A program made the translations under genes and the position numbers. A stretch of DNA of 64,000 nt from assembly GCF_022808815.1 (NCBI RefSeq), contig NZ_JAKZLC010000006.1, forward strand, positions 62,001 to 126,000. The letters run 5' to 3'. Source of the DNA: Geothrix paludis. Its GTDB lineage: Bacteria > Acidobacteriota > Holophagae > Holophagales > Holophagaceae. A model generated the notes under the pieces. The model was not told where the DNA came from and made no database searches. It was given only the letters and a program-made list of their open reading frames with translations. Shown here one piece after another: positions 51,836 through 59,556 of this stretch. How positions within the stretch are numbered: position 1 is the first letter of the stretch; every line of letters starts with the position of its first letter.

Positions 51836-51908
51836 CGGCTGATGGGACTCGAACCCACGACACCTGGAATCACAATCCAGTACTCTAACCAACTGAGCTA
51901 CAGCCGCC
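51831..51908 (-). tRNA. tRNA-His (anticodon GTG)
   Basis: Minus strand: extra G at -1 and acceptor GCGGCTG paired with CAGCCGC then C73 opposite G-1, the hallmark of tRNA-His. D arm TAGCTCAGTTGGTTAGAGTA, anticodon arm CTGGA-TTGTGAT-TCCAG, T arm GTGGGTTCGAGTCCCAT, and an encoded CCA (51833-51831). Confidence 0.96.
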
Positions 51909-52014
51909 GTCGGACCATTCAGATTATCCGGGGCGGTCCTGAAAGGCCAGCGGGAACCTTCATGGGACTGCGGTCATCGAAAGGCATGCCGGGGATCCGG
52001 CAAGTGAGGAATCC

Positions 52015-53520
52015 ATGAATCGTCAGATGAAGCAGATCTTGGGGTTGTCGGCCTTCGCGGCCGGCTGCATGGCCCTGGGGATGGGCCTGAGCTACGGCTG
52101 GCAGGCCCAGGCGCAGGAGGAGAAGCCGGTGACGGTGGAGGCGCGGGGAGCGGATCGCCTCCCGCCCATCGCGGAGGTGGCCGAGAAGCTGAACCCCACC
52201 GTGGTGGCCATCACCAACACCAGTTTCGTGAAGAACCAGCGCTTCCAGCACCCCCAGGTCGGGGGCGATGACTTCTTCGACTTCTTCTTCGGCCCCGGCG
52301 GGCCGCAGCAGCGGCGGTCCCCGAGGGGCGGCGAGGACGAACAGCGCGCGGTCTCCGGTGGCTCCGGGGTGATCATCAGCCCCCAGGGCGAGATCCTCAC
52401 CAACTACCACGTCATCGCCAGCATGGGCGGCGCCGCGGACAATTCCCTGGAGGTGAAGACCAGCGACGGGAAGAGCTACAAGGCCACGGTGCTGGGCAAG
52501 GACAAGGAACTGGACATCGCCCTCATCAAGATCGACGCCGCCCACCTGCCCTTCGCCAAGCTGGGCGAGTCGGATTCCCTGAAGATCGGCGAGTGGGTGG
52601 TGGCCATCGGCAACCCCTTCGGCCTGGAGCACACCGTCACCCAGGGCATCATCAGCGCCAAGGGCCGGAAACTGGACACCGGCGTCAGCTCCTTCCTCCA
52701 GACCGACGCCGCCATCAACCGCGGCAACTCCGGCGGCCCCCTGCTGAACCTCAAGGGCGAGGTCATCGGCATCAACACCGCCATCAACCCCGCGGGCCAG
52801 AACATCGGCTTCGCCGTGCCCATCAGCCAGGTGAACCGCATCATCAAGGACCTCCGCAGCGGCAAGCCCGTGAGCCGCGGCTACCTGGGAGTGGGACCCC
52901 AGGATCTCGATCAGGCCTACCAGGACGCCCTCGGCGCCAAGGAGGGTGTGGTGGTGAGCACCGTGGAGAAGGGCCAGGCGGCGGACAAGGCGGGCCTGCA
53001 GCGCCTGGATGTCATCACCGCCGTGGACGGCCAGCCCGTGCGCAGCCAGGACGAACTGGTGAGCGTGATCTCAGGCCGCCGGGCGGGCGATACCGTGAAG
53101 CTCAGCGTCTGGCGTGACGGCAAGACCCTCACCCTGACGGCCACGCTGGGGGACCGGAAGGCTCTGGAGGAACAGCGCCGCCGCGACTCCGGCGAAGAGC
53201 CCGAGGATGAGGGCGGCCAGAAGTCCCAGGGCGACGCGAAGGGCATCAACCTGGAAAAGACCTACGGCTTCACCGTGGAGCCCATGGACCTGAAGCATCG
53301 GCTCAAGGGCGTGGTGGTGACCTCCGTGGATCCCCGCTCCCCGGCGGCCGAGCGCGGCCTGGCCCCCGGCCTGGTTATCACCGAGGTGGGCCGGCAGCCC
53401 GTGAACAACCTGGCCGAGTTCAACGCCCAGGTGAAGAAGGCCGGCGGCAAGACCCTGCTTCTCTTCATCCAGAGCCCCAACGGGGCCCAGAAGATCACCC
53501 TGGCCATCCCGCCCCGCTGA
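52015..53520 (+). CDS. degP: Do-like periplasmic serine protease (HtrA/DegP)
   Basis: 501 residues. A signal peptide covers about 1-33. The trypsin-like domain has His132 (TNYHVIAS), Asp167 (ELDIALIKI) and Ser239 (RGNSGGPL). Two PDZ domains follow (from about 275, GYLGVGPQDLDQAYQDALGA; and about 415-500, GVVVTSVDPRSPAAERGLAP). A Gly/Asp/Phe-rich loop at 80-110 corresponds to the LA loop. It degrades or refolds misfolded envelope proteins. The gene stands alone between tRNA-His and a strong hairpin. Confidence 0.95.
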   Translation: MNRQMKQILGLSAFAAGCMALGMGLSYGWQAQAQEEKPVTVEARGADRLPPIAEVAEKLNPTVVAITNTSFVKNQRFQHPQVGGDDFFDFFFGPGGPQQRRSPRGGEDEQRAVSGGSGVIISPQGEILTNYHVIASMGGAADNSLEVKTSDGKSYKATVLGKDKELDIALIKIDAAHLPFAKLGESDSLKIGEWVVAIGNPFGLEHTVTQGIISAKGRKLDTGVSSFLQTDAAINRGNSGGPLLNLKGEVIGINTAINPAGQNIGFAVPISQVNRIIKDLRSGKPVSRGYLGVGPQDLDQAYQDALGAKEGVVVSTVEKGQAADKAGLQRLDVITAVDGQPVRSQDELVSVISGRRAGDTVKLSVWRDGKTLTLTATLGDRKALEEQRRRDSGEEPEDEGGQKSQGDAKGINLEKTYGFTVEPMDLKHRLKGVVVTSVDPRSPAAERGLAPGLVITEVGRQPVNNLAEFNAQVKKAGGKTLLLFIQSPNGAQKITLAIPPR

Positions 53521-53538
53521 ACCTGCCTGTGACCCGAT

Positions 53539-53567
53539 CCGGAGCCCCGGTCCACCCGGGGCTCCGG
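53539..53567 (+). terminator. Terminator hairpin of the degP gene
   Basis: CCGGAGCCCCGG, loop TCCAC, CCGGGGCTCCGG: twelve perfect base pairs, 18 bases after the stop. No T-run follows. A -10-like TAAACT (53578-53583) for the next gene comes directly after. Confidence 0.7.
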
Positions 53568-53612
53568 CCGTTCAGGGTAAACTCGAAGGTTCAACCAGGG
53601 TAAGGATCAATC

Positions 53613-54869
53613 ATGGGCCTGCGCCTCCTTCTTGTGGACAGCGACCGGAGCTTCCTCAAGGAGCACAAGGTCAGCCTGGAGGCGGCCTTCGATCTGGAGG
53701 TGGCCAGCTCGCCGGACGGCGTGGTGGAGCGCCTGGAGCGGGGCGGCTTCGCGGCCGCGCTCATCTGCGTCGAGGTGGCGGACAACAAGGGCTACGCGCT
53801 CTGCTCGACCCTCCGCCGGCAGCCGGCCCTGGGCGCGCTGAAGATCGCCCTCATCAGCGCCAAGGCCACGGAGGAGGAGTACCGCAGGCACCAGAGCCTC
53901 AAGGGCCGGGCGGACGTCTATTTGCGCAAGCCCATCGCCCCCAGCGCCCTGGTGGCGGCCCTCTCGCCCCTGGTGCCCGCCCGCGCGGTGGATCCGGACA
54001 ATCCCCTGGGCGACTTGGCGGACGTGGAGGGGGGCGACGACTGGCTGGACAACCTGCGGGGCGCCATGGCCCCGTCGACGCCGAAGCCGGCGCCGGTGCC
54101 GGCGCCGTCGCCCAGCCCCGAACCGCCGCCCCCCGCTCCCGTCCCCACCGCCGCGAAACAGAGCCGGTCCACGCGGCCCCCGGACACCACTCGCGCCCAC
54201 CTGCTGGAGGAGCAGGTCGTCGCCCTGCGCGAGGAGCTGCGGGTGCGGGACCAGCAGCTCCGGGAGGCCGAGGATTACCTCCATGAGCGCATCGGGGCCG
54301 CCACCCTGAACCTCGATGAAATCGCGGCCCGGGACCGGGATCTCGCCGCGGCCCGGCAGGAGGCCGAGGACGCCCGGACGACCTCGGACCGGCTCCAGAA
54401 GGACCTGGCAGCGATGAAGTCCGCCATGCAGGTCCAGGAGCGCGAGCAGACGGAACTCAAGGCCCGCCTGAAGCAGGCGGAGGCCAAGCTCGCCGCCAGC
54501 GTCGCCGGCGCCGAGGAGCGGGAGCAGGAGCTACAGTCCTGCCAGGAGACGCTCCAGCAGCGCGAGAAGGAGGCCCTCCGGCTCACGTCCCAGGTGGCGG
54601 GGCTGCGCCAGCAGCTCGACGAGACCCTCGTCCAGCACGACGGCGAGCGGCTGGAGCTGATGAACGGGATGGACCAGAAGGAGGCGGAGCTGGCCCGCCT
54701 GAAGCAGGAGTTGGCGGAACAGCGGGAGGCCCACGCGGTGCTCGAGCGGGAGAAGCAGGCCGCCTACGGCCAGCTTTCCGAGCACCGGGACCGCCTCCGG
54801 AACCTGGACACCCTCCTCCGGGAAGTCCAGGACCACCTGCGGCGGGGATCCGACCTCGCCAAGGGCTGA
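53613..54869 (+). CDS. Pseudo-receiver plus coiled-coil protein (FrzS-like architecture)
   Basis: 418 residues. Residues 1-115 fold like a response-regulator receiver (LLLVDSDRSFLKEHKVSLEA, ending YLRKPIAPSALV with the conserved Lys), but the phospho-acceptor region reads ALICVEVADNKGY, with no Asp at the expected place, so it is probably not phosphorylated. A Pro/Ala/Ser linker (about 150-190) leads to a long coiled coil (195-410) rich in Glu, Leu and Arg. Myxococcus FrzS, a motility protein, has this order of parts. The link to movement is inference, supported by the chemosensory operon 7 kb away. Confidence 0.7.
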   Translation: MGLRLLLVDSDRSFLKEHKVSLEAAFDLEVASSPDGVVERLERGGFAAALICVEVADNKGYALCSTLRRQPALGALKIALISAKATEEEYRRHQSLKGRADVYLRKPIAPSALVAALSPLVPARAVDPDNPLGDLADVEGGDDWLDNLRGAMAPSTPKPAPVPAPSPSPEPPPPAPVPTAAKQSRSTRPPDTTRAHLLEEQVVALREELRVRDQQLREAEDYLHERIGAATLNLDEIAARDRDLAAARQEAEDARTTSDRLQKDLAAMKSAMQVQEREQTELKARLKQAEAKLAASVAGAEEREQELQSCQETLQQREKEALRLTSQVAGLRQQLDETLVQHDGERLELMNGMDQKEAELARLKQELAEQREAHAVLEREKQAAYGQLSEHRDRLRNLDTLLREVQDHLRRGSDLAKG

Positions 54870-54877
54870 GGATCCCG

Positions 54878-56200
54878 ATGTCCCTCCTCGCAGCCCTCGT
54901 CTGCGTCGCCCTCCTCCTGCTCAGCGCGTTTTTCGTGATGGCGGAGTTCGCGGCGGTGCGCGTACGGCCCACGCAGCTGGAGGCCCTGGCGGACGCCGAT
55001 TCCCGCGCGGCCTCCGCGCTGGAGGTCCATCGCGCGCTGGGCCATCATCTTTCCTCGATCCAGGCCGGCATCGTGCTTTGCGCCCTGGCCCTGGGCGCCG
55101 TGGGAGAGGAGCTGTTCAGCCACCTCTTCCGCGCCCTGTTCGGCCACCTGCCCTGGCCGGCGATGGTCGCGCCCGTGAGCTCCGGCCTCGCCCTGCTGGT
55201 GATGACCACCCTGGACGTGGTGCTGGCGGAGCTGGTGCCCCGGAGCCTGGCCATCCGCGCCGCCCTGCCCTGGGCCCTTCGCACCGCCGCCCCCCTGCTG
55301 GCCTGGTCCCGCCTGGTGCGCCCCCTGACCTGGGTCCTCATCCGCCTGAGCCACCTGGTGCTGCGGGCCGTGGGCATCCATCCCGAAGCCGGCGTGGAGG
55401 ACCTGGTGCCCTCCGAGGCCGAGTTCCGCCGCATGCTCGAGCGCAGCCAGGCGGAAGGCCGCCTGGACCTTGACCGCAAGGAGCTCATCGAGAACCTGTT
55501 CGACTTCAGCCGGCGCACCGTGAAGGAGATCGCCGTGCCCCGGGCGCAGGTGGTGTCCTTCGACCTCCACCAGGACCTGGAGGCCAACCTGGCCCTGGCC
55601 CGCACCACCATCCACACCCGCATCCCGCTGGTGGAGGGCGATCTGGATCGGGTGGTGGGCGTCGTGCACCTCAAGGAGCTGCTCTGGGCCATGCAGGACG
55701 GCCCGGCGCCCGTGGACCTGCGGGCCCTGGCCCGGCCGGCCTTCTTCGTGCCGGAGATGAAGCCCATCCAGGGCCTGCTGCTGGAGTTCCAGCAGCGCAA
55801 GCAGCATCTGGCCTTGGTGGTGAACGAGCACGGCGGCGTGGACGGCCTGGTGACGCTGGAGGACGTGCTGGAGGAGCTGGTGGGCGAGATCCAGGACGAG
55901 TTCGACCGCGAGGCGATCCAGTTGCGTAAGACCCGGGGCGGGGCCTGGCTGGCCCAGGGTGACGTCATGCTGGAGCAGCTGGTGGATCACCTGGGGCTGG
56001 ACCTCCAGGCCGAGGCGGGCTCCGTGAGCCTGGGCGGCTTCTTCCAGGAGCGCCTGGGCCGGGTGCTGCGTCCGGGCGACGAGCTGCGGCTCCAGGGCTG
56101 GCGCATCCGCGTGCTGTCCATGCGCGGCCTGGCCCCCGGGCAGTTCCTGCTGAAGCCCCTGCCGGCGGAGCACGGCGCCACGGAAGACGCCGATGCCTGA
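54878..56200 (+). CDS. CNNM/CorC-type membrane protein (DUF21, CBS pair, CorC_HlyC)
   Basis: 440 residues. The DUF21 membrane domain (1-190) has AFFVMAEFAAVRVRPTQLEA and LDVVLAELVPRSLAIR; two CBS domains follow (about 215-335; AVPRAQVVSFDL, IPLVEGDLDRVVGVVHLKEL, NEHGGVDGLVTLEDVLEELV), then a CorC_HlyC domain (about 350-430). Such proteins are implicated in Mg2+ or Co2+ export and are often misnamed hemolysins. It starts eight bases after the coiled-coil gene and overlaps the nucleotidyltransferase gene by eight bases. Confidence 0.88.
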   Translation: MSLLAALVCVALLLLSAFFVMAEFAAVRVRPTQLEALADADSRAASALEVHRALGHHLSSIQAGIVLCALALGAVGEELFSHLFRALFGHLPWPAMVAPVSSGLALLVMTTLDVVLAELVPRSLAIRAALPWALRTAAPLLAWSRLVRPLTWVLIRLSHLVLRAVGIHPEAGVEDLVPSEAEFRRMLERSQAEGRLDLDRKELIENLFDFSRRTVKEIAVPRAQVVSFDLHQDLEANLALARTTIHTRIPLVEGDLDRVVGVVHLKELLWAMQDGPAPVDLRALARPAFFVPEMKPIQGLLLEFQQRKQHLALVVNEHGGVDGLVTLEDVLEELVGEIQDEFDREAIQLRKTRGGAWLAQGDVMLEQLVDHLGLDLQAEAGSVSLGGFFQERLGRVLRPGDELRLQGWRIRVLSMRGLAPGQFLLKPLPAEHGATEDADA

Positions 56201-57035
56201 GCCCCTCGATGGGTTTCTTCTGGCCGCGGGCCTGGGCACGCGCATGGGCCCCCTGAGCGCCTGCCTGCCCAAGCCGGCCTGGACCCTGCGGGGGAGGCCG
56301 CTCCTGCAGTGGGGGGCCGAGGCCCTGCGCCGCGCCGAGACCGCGCGGATCGCCTGCAATGCCCACCTGCACCCGGAGCGCCTGCGGGCCGTGGCCGACG
56401 GGATCGAAGTCTGCGACGAGCCGCAGCTGCTGGGCAGCGCCGGGGGACTGCGCCACGCCCTGGGGCGCGTGGCGGCTGAGCTGCTGGTGTGGAACGCCGA
56501 CATCTGGGCCGACGAGGTGCCCTTCGATCTGTTGCGGACCCGGCACCGCGAGGGCCATGGCGGGGTTAGGGCGACGCTCAGCTGGCTCCTGGTGCCCCAC
56601 CCCGGCGGGGACTGGAACCCCGTGTGGATGGATCACGAGGGCCGGGTCCTGCCGAAGGGCGTGACGGGTCCCTGGGGTCCCTACCACTTCACCGGGGCCG
56701 CCGCCTGGTCCCCGGAGGCCCTGGCCCTGCTGCCGGAGGGCCCCAGCGAGGTGAACGACCTGAGGCCCCGGCTGCCCTTCCACCACGGCGTCGTGGTCGA
56801 GCCCTTCCCCTGGCGGGAGGTGGGGACGCCCCGGGCTCTCATCGAGGCCGCCGCGGACCTGGCGCCCGACCAGGAGGGACGGATCCCGGGCTGCTACCTG
56901 CACCCGACGGCCCGCCCGGCGGGGCAGCTCACCCGCTGTGTCCTGGGACCCGGTGCGGCGCCTCCGGCGGCTGTCACGGACGAGGACGCCCTCTGGTTCG
57001 AGGAGGATGGTAATCAGGTGCGGCTGGGGCTCTGA
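56193..57035 (+). CDS. Sugar-1-phosphate nucleotidyltransferase (MurU-like)
   Basis: 280 residues. FLLAAGLGTRMGPLSACLPKP is the nucleotide-binding signature with the catalytic Arg and Lys; LGSAGGLRHAL and LLVWNADIWAD provide the base- and metal-binding loops, and YHFTGAAAWSPEAL resembles the sugar-binding region of MurU. MurU couples UTP to MurNAc-1-phosphate in cell-wall recycling. Its partner kinase AmgK is normally adjacent; here an AmgK-like gene follows at 58516, beyond an opposite-strand hydrolase gene. The C-terminal 40 residues are unlike MurU. Confidence 0.78.
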   Translation: MPEPLDGFLLAAGLGTRMGPLSACLPKPAWTLRGRPLLQWGAEALRRAETARIACNAHLHPERLRAVADGIEVCDEPQLLGSAGGLRHALGRVAAELLVWNADIWADEVPFDLLRTRHREGHGGVRATLSWLLVPHPGGDWNPVWMDHEGRVLPKGVTGPWGPYHFTGAAAWSPEALALLPEGPSEVNDLRPRLPFHHGVVVEPFPWREVGTPRALIEAAADLAPDQEGRIPGCYLHPTARPAGQLTRCVLGPGAAPPAAVTDEDALWFEEDGNQVRLGL

Positions 57036-57038
57036 GGG

Positions 57039-58406
57039 TTACTCCTCCTTCAGGTCGAAGTCCGCGACGCGGCCCTCGCCGTCCAGCGTGAAGGTCCACG
57101 CCACCACCACGCCCGAGGTGTGGAAGACGCGGTAGGTCCGGAGGCGCCGCCCCTCCCGCCGCTCCTCGCCGAGGAAGACCATCCGCTGGACCGGGCCATA
57201 GGGTGGCAGCTGGAGATCCAGCCACCCGGCAGCTTCGGGCAGGCTCTTCGCGGCCTCGCCGCTGAAGGCCGAGGCCTCGGCGCGGCCCTGGGCCAGGGCC
57301 GCCATCAGGGCGGCATGGCGGGTGGTGAGGGCGGGGTCCGGATCCGCCGGCGCCGCTTCCAGGGCCAGGGGGCCGGGGCCCAGCAGGCGCGCCGCGATGG
57401 CGCGGGCCAGCACCGGGGCGAGCCGCTGCTGGTTCGTGAGGACGATGACGCCCAGCCGCTCCTGGGGGAGGTAGATCACGTCCGCCAGGGCGGGGCCACC
57501 GCTGTGGCCACCCCAGGGCCGCCCCGCCAGGGTGCCCACGGCCCAGGCCGCGCCGAAGGAGGCCGGATGGCCGTCGTTCAGGCGGAAGGGCTTCCACAGG
57601 GTCTCCCGCCCGGCACCGAGGAGCTTGCCCTGGTCCAGGGCCAGGAGAAAGGCGGCCAGGTCCCGCAGGCTCACGAAGGCGCCCCCGGCGGCATAGGTGT
57701 GGGGCGGGTAGCGGAACCAGTGGAGGCGCTGGCGGTCTCCCTGCCACTGGTACACGCGGGCCCGGCCGGGGATCACCTCCGCCGTGCGGGTGAGGCCCGC
57801 CTCCGTGGCGTCCTCGAAGGCGCAGCCGGCAGTTCCAATGCGCTGCCAGATGCGCGCCCGCAGCAGTTCCTGGAAGGGGCGGCCGCCGGCCTTCTCCAGG
57901 ATCAGGGCCAGCACGGAGAAGTCGTCGGATCCGTAGGCGGAGACCGCCCCGGGCGCGGCGGCCAGGGGCTCGGCCAGGGTGCCCTTCACGGCCTGCTCCA
58001 GAGTGATCGGTCCGCCCATGGCCATGACCGGCTTCAGGCCCGAGGCGTGGGCGGCCAGCTGCCGCACCGTGACGGCCCGCCAGGCAGGCGGCACGTCGCC
58101 CAGGTAGGTGGAGATCGGCGCGTCGAGGCGGAGCCTGCCCTCCTCCACCAGCTGCATGAGCAGGACGCCCGTGAACAGCTTGGTGCTGGAGGCGATCTGG
58201 AAAGGGGTGTCGGGCGTGACGGGGCTCCCGGACTCCAGGCTGGCGGTGCCGTAGGCGGCCAGCTTCTCGATCCGGCCCTGGCGGAGGATGGCCACCGCGG
58301 CACCGGGAATGTGGGCGTGGGCCATGTGGCCGCGGACGAGGGCATCCACGGCGTCCTCCGCCCGCAGGGGGAGGAGGAGGGCCAGCAGGCAGGCGAGCAG
58401 GCGCAT
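57039..58406 (-). CDS. Beta-lactamase-family serine hydrolase (class C fold)
   Basis: 455 residues from the ATG at 58406 (GGAG five bases upstream), which begins a signal peptide (MRLLACLLALLLPLRA). The catalytic SxxK is in IASSTKLFTG; YGSDDFSVLALIL is the YxN-like position; a HSGG motif (WGGHSGGPALADV) stands in for KTG. It should be a periplasmic esterase, D-peptidase or penicillin-binding enzyme; lactamase activity is not implied. The extra C-terminal domain (about 360-455) is small and unrecognised. Placed between the MurU- and AmgK-like genes, a role in peptidoglycan turnover is plausible. Confidence 0.82.
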   Translation of the reverse strand: MRLLACLLALLLPLRAEDAVDALVRGHMAHAHIPGAAVAILRQGRIEKLAAYGTASLESGSPVTPDTPFQIASSTKLFTGVLLMQLVEEGRLRLDAPISTYLGDVPPAWRAVTVRQLAAHASGLKPVMAMGGPITLEQAVKGTLAEPLAAAPGAVSAYGSDDFSVLALILEKAGGRPFQELLRARIWQRIGTAGCAFEDATEAGLTRTAEVIPGRARVYQWQGDRQRLHWFRYPPHTYAAGGAFVSLRDLAAFLLALDQGKLLGAGRETLWKPFRLNDGHPASFGAAWAVGTLAGRPWGGHSGGPALADVIYLPQERLGVIVLTNQQRLAPVLARAIAARLLGPGPLALEAAPADPDPALTTRHAALMAALAQGRAEASAFSGEAAKSLPEAAGWLDLQLPPYGPVQRMVFLGEERREGRRLRTYRVFHTSGVVVAWTFTLDGEGRVADFDLKEE

Positions 58407-58515
58407 GGGGGCTCCGGGAATGGGGGGTCTACGACAGGGATCGTGTGGGGTTGAGCCCCCCATTCCCGGCCAGGAACGCCATGCTCCGATCACCCTCTGG
58501 GATTACCCTGAAGGG

Positions 58516-59499
58516 ATGGACCCCCGCCTCGCCCGCGCCCTGGCGCGCTGGAACCTGTCGGATCCGCATCCCCTTGCCGGGGACGCGGGTGCGCGCCAGT
58601 ACACGCGGGTGGCCCATCCCCAGCTGGGCACGGCGCTGGTGGTCCTGCATCCCCTCGACACCCCCGACAAGCCCGACGACAGCTACTTCGAGTTCCGGGC
58701 CCTGCAGGCCTATCTGGATCCGGTGCTGCGGGTGCCGACCATCCTCCAGTGCGACGACGGGGACCGCTGCCTGCTGGTGGAGGACCTGGGCGACACCTCC
58801 CTGGAGCGCCGCCTGGTGGAGCATCCCGAGGAGGAGCTGCGCTGGGCCGAGCAGGCGGGCTGGCTCCTGGCCACCCTGGCCGGCCCTCTCACCTTGGGGG
58901 CCCCCGCCCACGCCTTCTTCATGGGCCGCGTCTTCGACCAGGCCAAGTTCGCCTTCGAGTGGGAGTACTGCCGCGTCAACTTCTTCCATGACTTCCTCCA
59001 GAAGGATCCGCCCCGCTGGCTGGACCGCATGATGGAGGAGGCCCACGCCAGCCTGGAGACCCGGGCCCACTTCTTCGCCCACCGCGACTTCCACGTGCGC
59101 AACCTCATGGTCCACGGGGACCGGCTGGTGGTCATCGACTTCCAGGACGCCCGCCGGGGCGCCGCCACCTACGACCTGGCCAGCATCCTCTACGACGGCT
59201 ACTGGGACTGGTCCCGGGAGGCCGGACGCGCCCTGGTGGGACCCCTCCAGACCGAGCTGGGCTGGAATCACGAGGCCCTGCTGGAGGAGCTGAACCTCAG
59301 CGCCCTCCAGCGGAATCTCAAGGCCCTGGGCACCTTCGGCCATCAGCTCGTGCACCGCCACAAGTGCCACTTCGCCCCGGCCATCCCCCGCACCCTGCGG
59401 CACCTGCGCGGCCACTTCCAGCGCATGAACCACCAGGATGGCGTCCTGGCCGCCGAGCACATGCTGCGCCTGGCGGAGGACCGGCTGCTGAAGGGCTGA
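58516..59499 (+). CDS. AmgK-like anomeric sugar kinase (aminoglycoside phosphotransferase fold)
   Basis: 327 residues. The N-lobe starts DAGARQYTRVAHPQLGTALV; LLVEDLGDTSLERRL is the hinge, and the catalytic loop FFAHRDFHVRNLMVHGDRLV gives His-x-Asp and Asn, followed by the metal Asp in VIDFQDARRG. AmgK phosphorylates MurNAc/GlcNAc at C1 for recycling; the MurU-like gene lies 1.5 kb upstream. The ATG at 58516 follows a -10-like TACCCT (58504-58509) by six bases and carries GAAGGG directly before it. Confidence 0.82.
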   Translation: MDPRLARALARWNLSDPHPLAGDAGARQYTRVAHPQLGTALVVLHPLDTPDKPDDSYFEFRALQAYLDPVLRVPTILQCDDGDRCLLVEDLGDTSLERRLVEHPEEELRWAEQAGWLLATLAGPLTLGAPAHAFFMGRVFDQAKFAFEWEYCRVNFFHDFLQKDPPRWLDRMMEEAHASLETRAHFFAHRDFHVRNLMVHGDRLVVIDFQDARRGAATYDLASILYDGYWDWSREAGRALVGPLQTELGWNHEALLEELNLSALQRNLKALGTFGHQLVHRHKCHFAPAIPRTLRHLRGHFQRMNHQDGVLAAEHMLRLAEDRLLKG

Positions 59500-59556
59500 G
59501 TCACAAGCCGCCCCCGGCGCCCTGGGAGGCTGGTGAAGCGGGTTATGCTCTTGGCC

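Noticed and set aside
51555-52018. Short frames across tRNA-His on both strands (GLEPTTPG-type peptides)
   Set aside because: These peptides are the familiar translations of tRNA T arms and not proteins.
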